Shown: in pieces, positions 35,420 through 46,401 of the stretch
Layout of the letters: each line of letters starts with the position of its first letter
Position numbering within the stretch: position 1 is the stretch's first letter
Assembly (NCBI RefSeq): GCF_900324465.2
Contig: NC_046621.1
Span: 1,024,431-1,088,430 of the forward strand
Reading direction: 5' to 3'
DNA length: 64,000 bases
From: Anabas testudineus
Lineage: Eukaryota; Chordata; Actinopteri; Anabantiformes; Anabantidae
Notes under the pieces: generated by a model
Seen by the model: the letters and a program-made list of their open reading frames with translations, nothing else
Told to the model about the DNA's origin: nothing
Database searches by the model: none
Made by a program: the position numbers and the translations under genes

Positions 35420-38400
35420 ATGGCAGTGAACTTGAGTAAGAACGGTGCTGCACTGATGGCAGCTTATAAAGACGTGGTCGACGCCAAGTCAGATACAAAC
35501 TGGTGAGTTATCTAATTTCTAACCCTCCAGAAAGAACAAATAATGAGCCAGTCATAGATTTCACTTCCTTGTTGATTGAACTATAATTACCTGTCTGCTA
35601 ACATCCTCCTGCATCATTTCCAGGGCGCTGTTTACTTATGAGGGGAACAGTAATGACATCCGTCTGGCAGAAAAAGGAGGTAATGTGCTGTAAAGAGAGA
35701 TTTCTGTACTTCTTTACCTGAACCTGAACCTGGACCAGACTTGTGCACTGATGTTATCAACAGCACCAACATCAAAAGTGCTTAAAATACTTATCAGTAC
35801 TGTTGTATTAATAGTACATTTTAGATCGTGTACTTTAGTACTTTTACTTGTAGTGGATTCCTTTTTAGGCACTTTTGGACACTTTGGACATTCAGTGTGT
35901 GTGTGTGTGTGTGTGTGCGTGTGTGTGTGTGTGTTCGTGTGTGTGTAGATGGTGGACTGGAGGAGATGGTTGAGGAACTGAACAGTGGGAAGGTGATGTA
36001 CGCTTTCTGCCGTGTCCAGGATCCCAACTCTGGTCTGCCGAAATATGTCCTGATAAACTGGGTAAGAAAAACAGTTTAAATTTGTCAAACAAAGAAAACA
36101 CAAAGCATACACGAGAGTGCATCGACATGTGCCCTCATGTAAACAGACAGGTGAAGGTGTGAAGGACTCTCGAAAAGGAATATGTGCCAACCACATGAGC
36201 ACGATAGCCACCTTCCTAAAGGTGAGTCTGACTCTGGTACATCATTCTGCAGCTCATCAAACACTACAGTGTAATGATAACGACTTTCCTTAAAAATGCC
36301 CACAGGGAGCCCACGTGACCATAAACGCCCGGGCAGAGGTAGACGTGGAACCGGAGACCATCTTGGCAAAAGTGGCCAAAGCATCTGGCGCCAACTTCAA
36401 TTTCCACAAACAAACAGAGTACAGAGACGCTCCGAGAGGACCTGTGGTGAGGAAACAACGTCACGTGCAACTGAAGCAGCATTTTATAATTCACAGCTCA
36501 TCTTCTGCTGATTTGTTCCTCAGGGTTCTGTGTATCGGAAAGTCAATGCTGTGCAGGAAATTCAGCAAACCAACAAAGACGACTTCTGGGTCAAAGCTCA
36601 GGTTTCTCTTCATTTCTTCTTCTGCAACCTGAGTATTTTATAGTTCCATTTAAAATAACACGAGTCTCTGGTTCAGAGGGACGAAGAGCGTCGCCAGCAG
36701 GAGGAGAAAAAACGAGCTGAGCTGGAGAGACAGAAGCTGGAGAAGGAGAGGAAGGAGATGGAGGAGAAGCAGGCGAAGGAGAGAGAGCGGAAAGCAAAGG
36801 AGCAAGATCAGCAGATCCAACAGGAGAAGTGGGTGAAACACACAGGACACGAACATCCACTGGGCCTCAGACTCCCAGTCACAGCAACTACTAAACAAGC
36901 AGGTTTCTTTGCTGGTCGACCACTCGTGGGGGGGTCAACAGTGGGGCTGAATGTTCGATTGGTGAAGTCCAAACTTCTATTTGGTTTCAAGGAAAAATAA
37001 TGGAACTGACAAACACCACATAGCGGGGGTTCCCAAGGGGGCCGACACCGTGTTTTGCCCCGGGCCTGACAGGACGTCGATCCAGCAGTGTGAACACATA
37101 ACCAAAGAATCAAAGCCACTGATTTGGTTTTTATTTGTGTGTTTGTGGCAGAAATTCTGAGAAACAGAGAGAAGAAGAGAAGGAAAGAGTGAGGGAGCAG
37201 CAACGACTGGTGAACTGATTATTTTTAATATTGTTCTTTCAGACTCAAACAAACACTCTATGACTCCTCTGTGTCTTATTAGGAAATAATTAACTTGCTG
37301 ATTTGTTCCTCAGAGTTCTGTGTATCGGAAAGTCAATGCTGTGCAGGAAATTCAGCAAACCAACAAAGACGACTTCTGGGTCAAAGCTCAGGTTTCTCTT
37401 CATTTCTTCTTCTGCAACCTGAGTATTTTATAGTTCCATTTAAAATAACACGAGTCTCTGGTTCAGAGGGACGAAGAGCGTCGCCAGCAGGAGGAGAAAA
37501 AACGAGCTGAGCTGGAGAGACAGAAGCTGGAGAAGGAGAGGAAGGAGATGGAGGAGAAGCAGGCGAAGGAGAGAGAGCGGAAAGCAAAGGAGCGAGATCA
37601 GCAGATCCAACAGGAGAAGTGGGTGAAACACACAGGACACAAACATCCACTGACTCCCAGTGGAATAAGAATCATTTAAATCCACATAATCTGAATGAAA
37701 TAAATCTTTAAATAATCGCACATGTGCCAGTTTGAGTTTTTTGTGTTTGTGACAGGATTTATCAGAAGCAGAGAGAAGAAGAGGAAAGAGTGAAGGAGCA
37801 GCAACAACTGGTGAGTGGAGCATTAAACACTTAATAGATTCGAACTCAGATGATTATTATAGAGAAAGAGACTTTCTGTTAAATCAAATCATATTAAAGT
37901 GGTCACATCTGATTCTGGCCTCTACTCATACAGATTATATGAGGTATATGACACTGACATTAAAAAGCTTCTGTGCCTATAAGGCCAGCTTTCCCCCCAC
38001 TCTGTGGTGATTGGCCAGTCTGGAAGTCTTCCTGTGGGCCAAACTATGCCCAGTTGGTGCAGCACCATCCTTCAGCGCGCACACTGCTTTAAATGTTTTA
38101 CTGCAGCCAGTGACACGTTCCTCTCATGATTTCGGCTGACTGTGTTACACAAGCACATGACTTTAACTTTAACTGACAAACGATTGAAAAGTATCATTCA
38201 TTTTTGTGTTTTAGATGTAAAAAATGTGGAATTAAATGTATCTCGTCAGATTTAAAAGAAAAAGAATTCACTTCTTGCAAAAACAAGTCGATTGATCCGC
38301 CATAGAAAATAGTCCCCTACAAATTCTTTAAGATAATGCACTGATTACACATGTGCAGTGAAAAGCTGCAGATTCCACATGAAACGTATTCTAAAAACAT

Positions 38401-41158
38401 AACGTGTCTGTTTAGAACCAGCAGGACAAAGAAAACCTAAAGAAAGGCATAAACTCTGCTGCATCGGTGCAGAAAGCGAACGTGAGTAAAAATGACTCGC
38501 TGCTAATCTGGAAATATATTAATGATGTTGCTTTCATGCATTTTTATGAACACGTCTCTCATTCACAGGAGGCTAAAGTTCTCATTTCTCAGAGGTCAAT
38601 TAATCCCAGAGACATTTTCAAACAGAGGGAACAGAACGCTGAGGCGAACGCAGCATCGTCTCCTACGTCATCCAGGCCTGGTAAGCACCACAAACCTGAA
38701 GAACCAGGAAGTGGCTAATGATATTCATACTTTCACTCACCCTCACCCAATGTCTCTCAGGGAAGCTCCAGAGTCCATTTATGTCTCAGAGGTCCTTTGA
38801 GACAGAGTCTGCGGTGCAGCCTCAGTCTCCAGCAGCTGCAGCCTCCATCTCATGGAGGTCCCACCTGTCTCCTTCTCCTCCTGACTCACCTGTGCCGTCT
38901 CATTCACCTGCAGCAGCCACATCACACTCCGCTGTTCAACCTGCAGGTGAGACAACAAAAACACAACATGTGATTATGAGCTGATTAAAGTTTGTGTAAA
39001 TATGAGAAAAATATTAATGTGTCACCAACATCGAAACAGAACAGGTTAAAGATGGAAAGATTAAAATCCATGTTCACCCAGGAGCCTTATGTTCTGTGAT
39101 TCTGAATCCATTTAGTTTTTTTACTTTAATAACGTGATGTTAATAAAACAGAAAAGAGAAATCTGAAACCAAAGTCTGATCAGTTCATCACCAAATGGAC
39201 TTTTGTAGCAGTTTAAGAAAATCCCTCAAGTACAGCACAAAGAGACGATGACTACGTTTAGTCAGAGAGGAAAAAACTCAATTAGACATAAACAGTCACA
39301 TTTACACAGAAGATGACAAAATACAGACATGATGACTGAAAAGAGACTCTATGTCTACAACTACATTTAGTGAAATGACTAAAAAGAGTTGCTAACAGGA
39401 CACACAATGGGACAAATTATAGAAGCAGGACGAGCACAGAAACTCTCAGTTTATGGGACTTGGTCGTCCTGGAGACAGATGTGGTGATCCGTCCACGGTA
39501 AAAGATGGTTTTGGAGAATTAGAGACTGTGTGATTTGTCCACAGATGCTGGTCACACAGAAGAGGACGAGTGGTCAGATGAGTTTGAAGACGCACATCAA
39601 GCGACTCCTGGTACGATTCATGATCTGAATGTGAAACAGATCAAATTCAGTCAGTTCTGTTCTTTTCAGCTGCTTTTCAAACAAAAAAAAAATTTTTTTT
39701 TTCATGTTTGTCAGACAAAACTAAAACTGCAACCAAAACAATAAAATACTGATTTCAGAAGAATTATAATAAACTAGAATTTTCACCTTTAATACTTTAG
39801 GTACATTTTCCTGATTATAAAGATACGTTTAAGCAATATTTTAAAATTATGTTTGTAATGGTGTACATTCATAATATTAGTAATTTTACTTTGAAGAACG
39901 CATTAAAGCATATGAACCAAGTACAAGTTTTAATTACTTACTTATCGTTAGTGTTCAACCGTATGAAGAGATAAAGAAAAACGATGATTTATTGTAAATA
40001 ACGTGAATTTATTTTACCCACAGGGAACTTGTATCAGGAGAATCTGTACGATGCACCCAAACCAGTGCAGACAGACGAGCAGCTGTATGAAAATGTCGCA
40101 GTAAGTTCAGTTCAGTCGCATCAACATCTGCCAATAAGCATGCTCAGTCATCCAGGTGAGGTTACCTGGGAGCAGAGTCCTAGTAGCTGGGCTTCTTTTT
40201 GTTAGTCCCACGTTTCACTGCTCAGCCCAAGTCCAGTTGTAACCACTCAACTCGCAGATGTGACATTAACTTTGTTAAAACTGATGTGAAACATCTCGAT
40301 TTGTCTTCAAATTTAAGGACGAAGATAACGGTGCAGTCGCCAACGGAGAGAACATCTGTGCTGTTGCTCTGTACGATTACCAGGCTGGTAAGTACACACA
40401 CACGTAAGTCCAAAGATGGAAGGAACCAGAACCAGAGACAAAGACTGTTTTATTATGATGTATTAAAAGATCAGAAGGTGGATATGAGACAAACATGCAG
40501 AGCTTCAGCTTCTACTTTACGGTATTTACATCTAGATACGATCGACTACTGAAGATGACTCCATTTTGTACTGTTTGTATCAGTTGACCCAGATCTTAAG
40601 TGAGCAAAAGTATTAATTAAATATTTGGTTTCTTGTGGCTCGATACACCAGTGGATTATTTTTCACGACATTCCCTTGTTTGGTCTGGTTTAAAATTAAA
40701 AACTGGGTTCCTTGTTATTTAAGCTTCTTCACATCAAATACTCTTCACAGGCTAAAACCAATAGTCATGTAAAGCTAGTTAGACTTACCTGGGTAACAAG
40801 AAACACCTGTCAGTTACATGTTCTTTACTTATAATCCATTTCAAAAGATTTTATGTTTTATATAATTTAATGCATTAAGGCAGACATAGCATCAAATAAA
40901 AACTAAAATGCTGAACTGTCTCATATTTATCTTTTGACCTAAAATGTCTTCAGTGAACAGGAAAGGAAGTGGCCTTGTCGTTTGAAAACTGTTTACTTGT
41001 CCCTCTCCTCCACAGTGGACGACACTGAGATTTCCTTTGACCCTGAGGACCTTATAACCGGGATTGACATGGTGGACGAGGGCTGGTGGAAAGGTTACGG
41101 ACCTGATGGACACTACGGCTTGTTCCCCGCCAACTATGTGGAGCTTTTTCAACCTTAA
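35420..41158 (+). CDS. dbnl: Drebrin-like protein (Abp1 family) with duplicated exon cassette
   Basis: Adaptor linking F-actin to endocytosis and signalling at the cell cortex. Exons: 35420-35502, 35624-35679, 35949-36061, 36147-36221, 36306-36446, cassette A (36524-36601, 36677-36828, 37152-37209), cassette B (37314-37391, 37467-37618, 37756-37810), then 38416-38481, 38569-38680, 38761-38946, 39545-39610, 40024-40100, 40318-40387 and 41016-41158. All phases join. Including both cassettes gives 586 aa; with either one alone, about 490. The N-terminal ADF-H/cofilin domain (about 1-135) has [20 protein letters not shown] highly charged Glu/Arg/Lys coiled coil follows, then [11 protein letters not shown], an acidic linker with Tyr motifs (NLYDAP, QLYENV), and a C-terminal SH3 domain ([23 protein letters not shown]). 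Human DBNL is 430 aa. A second dbnl paralogue is usual in teleosts; which one this is cannot be told here. A poly(A) signal lies at 41281. Confidence 0.95.
35897..35948 (+). repeat. (GT)n microsatellite forming a splice acceptor tract
   Basis: About 24 GT units with single C and TTC interruptions run straight into the TAG acceptor of dbnl exon 3 (exon starts 35949). There is no ordinary pyrimidine tract between the repeat and the AG. Confidence 0.9.
36507..36862 (+). repeat. dbnl exon cassette duplication, copy A
   Basis: This segment covers the end of an intron, the 78-nt exon, the next intron and the 152-nt exon with its donor. It matches 37297-37652 with about three differences: first exon base G/A (Gly to Ser), one Gln/Arg codon and one intronic base. 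The copies are offset by 790 bases. The third exon of the cassette (37152-37209) is also duplicated but much more diverged. Confidence 0.95.
37297..37652 (+). repeat. dbnl exon cassette duplication, copy B
   Basis: Direct repeat of 36507-36862. Its third exon (37756-37810) encodes [18 protein letters not shown], against [19 protein letters not shown] in copy A, and has a stronger donor (CTG|GTGAGT against CTG|GTGAAC). Confidence 0.95.
37978..38070. repeat. Dispersed repeat fragment (GATTGGCCAGTCTGGAAGTC type)
   Basis: Related fragments lie at 44130-44215 (cox5b intron 1) and 58048-58125. Shared words include CTGATTGG, GAAGTCTTCCTGTGGGCC and CAGCACCATCCTTCA. The copy near 58 kb sits within a longer MITE-like unit. 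Confidence 0.6.
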
Positions 41159-41280
41159 TTTTAAAACACTGAAAATGCTCTGAAGATTACTAAATGTGTC
41201 TCTGGTATCAACTCATTTGTCTAAAACCTATTGTTTTACGTCACTGGATGAAATTCACTGTTCACAAAACCAACTACAAT

Positions 41281-41286
41281 AATAAA
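41281..41286 (+). other. dbnl poly(A) signal
   Basis: AATAAA about 120 bases after the dbnl stop codon; another AATAAA follows near 41388. Confidence 0.55.
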
Positions 41287-41881
41287 CAGTAATTGTTAAA
41301 GACGTATTTGTGTATGTACCAATAAGAAAACAAACATGAAACACTTTGTTGTGGTCTTGTTTAATAAGTCATTTATTGACTTGATGTAATAAATAGAAAT
41401 ACATTTGTAGATATGATTTATTTACAGTTTATTTGTAGAACTTTACATAATGTTCATTGTAAAGTAAAATGTACATTCTGGTGATGGGGGTTTGTTTGGG
41501 TGGCGTTGGTAGTATTTTTAAATTTTACACATACACGATTGAATTTGCAAGAACTTAAGTTGAATGTTTTTATATCAGAGGTAGTTAGTTTTCACTTTAA
41601 ATTAAATTAAACCTTTTCATTCCAGCTGGAGTTTGTCTTCAGAAACTGAAAAGAGATCAGCCAGTTCCTCTTAGAAGAGAGAAAAATGCATTTCAGACCT
41701 GTTGTTCTTTAAAAGCAGATTAAAGCAAGAACAACTTTTCTTTACTACAACTTAAGTACTAGCCTCAGCATTAGCCTGCAGGGATCTACTGCAGGACACG
41801 GGCTCCACTCTCAGAATCTCTCTCCTCATCTTTCATCTCTGCCAAAGTTTCAATCTTGCAGAAAAAAATGATTTGTGAATG

Positions 41882-42330
41882 ACGTCATATCTGCGACTAG
41901 TGACGACAAAGAAGGGAACATGGCTCCGTGGTTAGAGGAGCTACAACCTGCAACAGAGCCTCCTTCAGTTATATATGTAATTACAGAAAGAAGGATTGTG
42001 AACTAAATGATTGAACGTTTTGGTTTTCTCCTTGTTATTGTTAGAGAATGTCAGCTTATGGGAAATAAAGTTTCACAGCTGTATTTGCTCAGATCTCAGG
42101 TGAAAACATGCATAAAGAGTTTAAAAAGCAAGAAAAGCTTGTTAATGAAGGGCTGAAACAAAGACGAATTACATCTGTCATCCAATAATAACTTTAACAT
42201 TAAGAATTTGAGTGGATGTTTAATACATTTTATCATTTCCTCAGTAAATGTGACCTGTAGCTTCTGCCTCTTTCAGGATCCCTACAACATGTTGAAGCCA
42301 AAGTCGTACACTGGGTTAGGGTTAGGGTTT
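41882..42330 (+). pseudogene. Decayed partial duplicate of cox5b
   Basis: The stretch from 41882 resembles the promoter and first exon of cox5b: GACGTCAT, GCGAC, AAAGAAGG, then ATGGCT at 41920 followed by GCTACAACCTGC, against the same words at 43395-43490. At 42277-42313 a near copy of the start of cox5b exon 3 appears behind a TTTCAG acceptor (it matches GATCCCTACAACATGTTGAA and onward with two changes over 37 bases), then breaks off into GGGTTAGGGTTAGGG. Presence of an intron between the two parts means an unprocessed duplicate, not a retrocopy. I could not identify an exon 2 copy. It is about 1.5 kb upstream of the intact gene, in the same orientation. Confidence 0.75.
42313..42330 (+). 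repeat. Short telomere-like (TTAGGG) repeat
   Basis: GGGTTAGGGTTAGGGTTT, between two and three vertebrate telomere units, sits exactly where homology to cox5b exon 3 ends. Confidence 0.85.
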
Positions 42331-43442
42331 TTGAACTCTGGTTTGTGGACTGGAATATTGAACTTTATAGAAACTAATTTACTGGCATTACATTCTAACC
42401 AATTGAGAGAATTTTTGTTTTTTATTGAATGTTACCATCTATGAATAGACGTCACCCACTAATAGAAAAAATATTGGAATAAGAGGAGGAAGGTCCATTT
42501 TTACTTTAACGAAGGTTTATGTCGGTTTGTTCCAGTTTGTGAATGTCCAAAAATAAAAGTCAAAAGAGACGTTTAGCATCTGATCAGGTTGAGAAACAAG
42601 ACAGACTTCTTATTTACCACATTTATAAAGTATCCTACTCACAGTACAGTGACCAGGTGAATCCACCACGTCCAGGTGTGTCCTGATTCCCCACTTGTCT
42701 CCTCAGGTGCGATGAGAATTTAACAGAACATGGTAAAAACTAGTATCTGCAAACTTTCAAACCACCTGAGAAATAAATGTCCTGTAGCAGGATTCGCACT
42801 TCGCGGGGAAATGCCGGGATTTAATTGGCTGACTGCGGTCAGGTGTGTGACGGTGACGTGGTCACGTGGAAATTGAACCTCTGATTAATGGTTCTACATG
42901 TTCTAATGGAGAACCAACTTTAAAACAATCAGTGATTACAATGAAAGGTTCTCACATTCCTATAACCAGGTATATAACGAATAAACAAACAACAGCTACA
43001 AATATCGATGAAATAATTCATATATTTACATCATCAGAACATTTAATTACATATTATAAAACAAACAGCAAGACTATCTTAAATAAATAAAAAACTAAAC
43101 AGGGTTTACATGAGAAATAATGATCAGAATAATAAAGAAACCTTTTATTCTGGCTGTGTCGTAGACTGAATTTTAGTTAATTAAAAAAACATTACATTTT
43201 AATTTAACATTTACATTTAACATTTAAACATAACATTTTTACCTGAATACATTTTTGTAAAGACAAAATACAAAGTTTATTTTGGTAGAAACATAAAATA
43301 TCAGTTTTATTAAAGGTAAATTTTATTTTTCTGTTTATTAGTCAAACTCGGAAAAACAGATTTTAAACGTTCAAATTGTGCGACGTCCTAAACCTACGTC
43401 ATCAACGAGCGACCCCATTCTGCTGACAGTAAAGAAGGAGAA
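42331..43442. other. Interval before cox5b
   Basis: AT-rich, with no exon seen. The last 60 bases (ACGTCAT near 43397, then a purine-rich stretch to the ATG) form the cox5b proximal promoter and 5'UTR and resemble the region in front of the relic at 41882. Confidence 0.5.
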
Positions 43443-46056
43443 ATGGCTGCAAGGTTACTGCTGCGCTCCGCGGCTAGAGCCGCTACAACCTGCCGGGCTG
43501 CCCGGGTCCCTGCTATGACCCGCGGAATGGCCGCTGGAGGTGAGAGTGAAACTCACGGTGACACATAAAACTCGAAAATCTGGTTAAGTGCGATTTTAAA
43601 AGAATGAGACCGCGGCGAAAACGACAGCACGCTAAAAGCCGGTTAGCATTAGCATTGTTAGCTGTGTTGTGTCGCTAGCGTCGAGAGGTCAAACGTATTT
43701 CTGCAATTTAGTTAAGAACATCAACAGAAACTAGGTTTGTTCAAGTGTATTTCTGTTTCTGTTGACTACACAAAACGTTACACTGACTAAAACACCGATC
43801 GTTAGGTTAGAATAACGTTAGTTGGCGAATACAGCACCAATAAAGCTAAGTAGTACATAGATAACGTTTCCATTTACTGGGTTTAAAGTAGAATAATTAA
43901 CATTTGACTCATAATAAAACGGTATAAAAAGCTACTTCATCCTTGGTAAGCTAGTGATGTTAGGTAGCTGTTTAGTGATCTGTTATGATTTTTTTAATAC
44001 TGACACTGGAATATTTAAAATGGTTATTTTATACCTAATTTAGCTTCTTTATGTTTTTTCTTAACTCCTTTTATACACGATTAAATTAATATTTGGTTAA
44101 TTCACAAAAACACATATTATAATTCCACTTTATGCCACAAGTCCCCCATCCCACTCAGTTCTGATTGGCAGTGATCGGAAGTCTTCCTGTGGCCCAAACT
44201 GTGCTGAAAACAAACAACTTGGCTGGAAATCCTGCAGTATTTAGAACATGAAGTAGATTAGCCAGAGAAACCTGATCATTTCACTACTGCCCAGCATGAA
44301 AATACAATACATTAACCTCAAACTTTGGGCCACTGACTATGTGAGTCCAACTTCACAAAATATGTAACATCATAACATAAAGATTAACATTATATGATCC
44401 ATTTAAGTAAAAAAACATAAAATTACAAAATGTAATTAAGAAATTGAACAGTTATTGTAGGATTTACAATACTGTTTGGATTGTTTCAGAAGAACACAGT
44501 GTTGCTTGTTAGGTCAAATCCCGTAGTGGGTTAACAGCAGCTGAACACCATTGCTCTTAAAGGGAGGTTGCTTCATTTAACCCCTGCCCCTGTTGCTTTT
44601 GTCAGACTAGTTTTATGCTCTGTGTTTACAGGAATTCCCACTGATGAGGAGCAGGCCACAGGACTGGAGAAGATCATCATGTCAGCCATGAAGGAGGGAA
44701 AGGTGTGATGGAGGTTTCTATTTTTTTTTTTTTTTTTTTTTTTTGGGGGGGGGGGGGTCTCAATAATTAAATCTGATTAACATGTACATCAATCAGTATA
44801 TCTACATTGACTGCTGTTGTGATATAGGAACTGGATAAACATGAACTATTGTCTATAACTGTTCTCCTTGACATAATATAAATTATTCTCTACTAGGAAA
44901 TCACTAAGCACAGTTTAATGAGCTTTACTGTGAGTGTTTGGTGTTGTAGATGATGCCTCATGGAGTATGTGGTAGATTCCTCTAACTGTGTTGATGAATC
45001 GCTTAATGGCGACATCTGCTGGATTTTAAAATTCTTTTCAGGCAACCTGGACAAAAAAGTGCTAGAATTTACAAAAGTTTTTTTAAAAAGGAAGTATAAG
45101 TGAAAAGCGTGAAGTTGAAGTGAAGGTTTTGTTAAAGCCATTTAGGAAATAAACGAGTTTGTGTACTTGGATGTGAGAGAAGAAGACAGGTTTGCACATT
45201 TATTAATTACGAATGCAAATGACTGGAGAGTTGAGCACTTCAATCTTGTACTGTGAACACAGAGAATCAGTAAATCTGACCTAACTTGTTTTCTTCAGGA
45301 TCCCTACAACATGTTGAAGCCAAAGGCGTACGCTGGTTCCAAGGATGACCCCCACATTGTTCCCTCCATCACCAACAAGAGGATTGTGGGATGCATCTGT
45401 AAGTACTAAACATCCTCAGGCTTCTTAGATCTGAATTATAACATCATTTGTGGGCTACGAGTTTGTTCTCCTTTGCTCTGGTGAATCTGTAGTTCTGAGT
45501 GTGTGTTTGTTTTCTGACGTACTGTTTCTGTCACTGTCAGTGACACTGGTGGAGTTGGTCGTTAGTAGTCGCCAGTTTTTGTGTCGACTCCCTCCTAAAT
45601 CCTCCACTTTAATAAAAAAAAATTTTCCTTTGAATTGTGTAAAATTTCAGACACACTGAGTCTCGGTGTCCAAATAAAACGTTCTGAACTACCCTAATAG
45701 TAGTTCCCTGCCAAGCTGCATTTTAGGGACGTTCTAATTAAACCAAGAGGGAACTGGTCTGAACACTGAACTGAACACTAAACTTTAAAAGATACTGACT
45801 GGATTCAGCTTCATTACACTGCTGAGGTCAGTTACAGTGACCAGCATCTGTGATTAGTTTAATTTTCAGTTTTCACTTACGGACATTTGAAGTGTTTTTA
45901 AAGCGTTTGCGTCTCTCACCTGCTCCATGTTTCCTCTCTACAGGTGAAGAAGACAACACAGCTGTGATTTGGTTCTGGCTTCATGAGGGTGAGCCCCAGC
46001 GTTGTCCATCCTGCGGTGCCCACTACAAACTGGTTCACCACGAGCTCCCGCATTAA
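43443..46056 (+). CDS. cox5b: Cytochrome c oxidase subunit 5B, mitochondrial
   Basis: Nuclear-encoded zinc-binding subunit of respiratory complex IV, matrix-facing side of the inner mitochondrial membrane. Exons: 43443-43539, 44632-44702, 45299-45398 and 45944-46056 (381 nt, 126 aa; human is 129). The N-terminus is an Arg/Ala-rich presequence ([20 protein letters not shown]) with no acidic residue. The mature part starts near [20 protein letters not shown], and exon 3 carries DPYNMLKPK and NKRIVGCIC. The four zinc ligands are visible as GCICEED and [11 protein letters not shown]. The polyadenylation signal AATAAA is at 46396. Intron 1 carries a dispersed repeat fragment, intron 2 a T24-G13 junction. 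A broken copy lies upstream at 41.88-42.33 kb. Confidence 0.96.
44130..44215. repeat. Dispersed repeat fragment related to 37978-38070
   Basis: Shares CTGATTGGCAGT, GGAAGTCTTCCTGTGG and CCCAAACTGTGC with the other copies. In cox5b intron 1. Confidence 0.55.
44721..44757. repeat. T24-G13 homopolymer junction
   Basis: Twenty-four T directly followed by thirteen G, about 20 bases downstream of the cox5b exon 2 donor. The run length is sensitive to sequencing and assembly error. Confidence 0.9.
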
Positions 46057-46395
46057 CTCCTACCTCTGTCATTAGAGAGAACGTCTCACACTGCTGTGTG
46101 TCTGCACAGTTTTAGCTTATTGTTCAAATATTCCTGCAGAACGAGGTGAAGCAGAATCAGACAGAATCTCCAGGAACATGTGTGGTTCTGTCTACTTCCT
46201 GGTCGTATATTATGAGTCTTTGTCTGATTCGTCTTTGTCTCGTTGCCTCAGTACTTGATCGACCTTCTAACCTCACCAGTCTTTACATGTTACATTCACA
46301 GAGGGATCAGATGTGGTTTGGGAAACAACTCTGTAAACATTTCCATTCAGCAGCAGTTTACATTACGATGTCCGTGGGACTCCTTTTATTGAAAC

Positions 46396-46401
46396 AATAA
46401 A
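46396..46401 (+). other. cox5b poly(A) signal
   Basis: AATAAA about 340 bases after the cox5b stop codon. Confidence 0.6.

Noticed and set aside
36591-37823. Pro/Ser/Leu-rich minus-strand frames over dbnl
   Set aside because: Antisense of the Glu/Arg/Lys coiled-coil exons; duplicated because the exon cassette is duplicated.
42208-42444. 78-codon plus-strand frame through the cox5b relic
   Set aside because: It includes the copied exon 3 start but continues into unrelated sequence and has no presequence; treated as part of the pseudogene.
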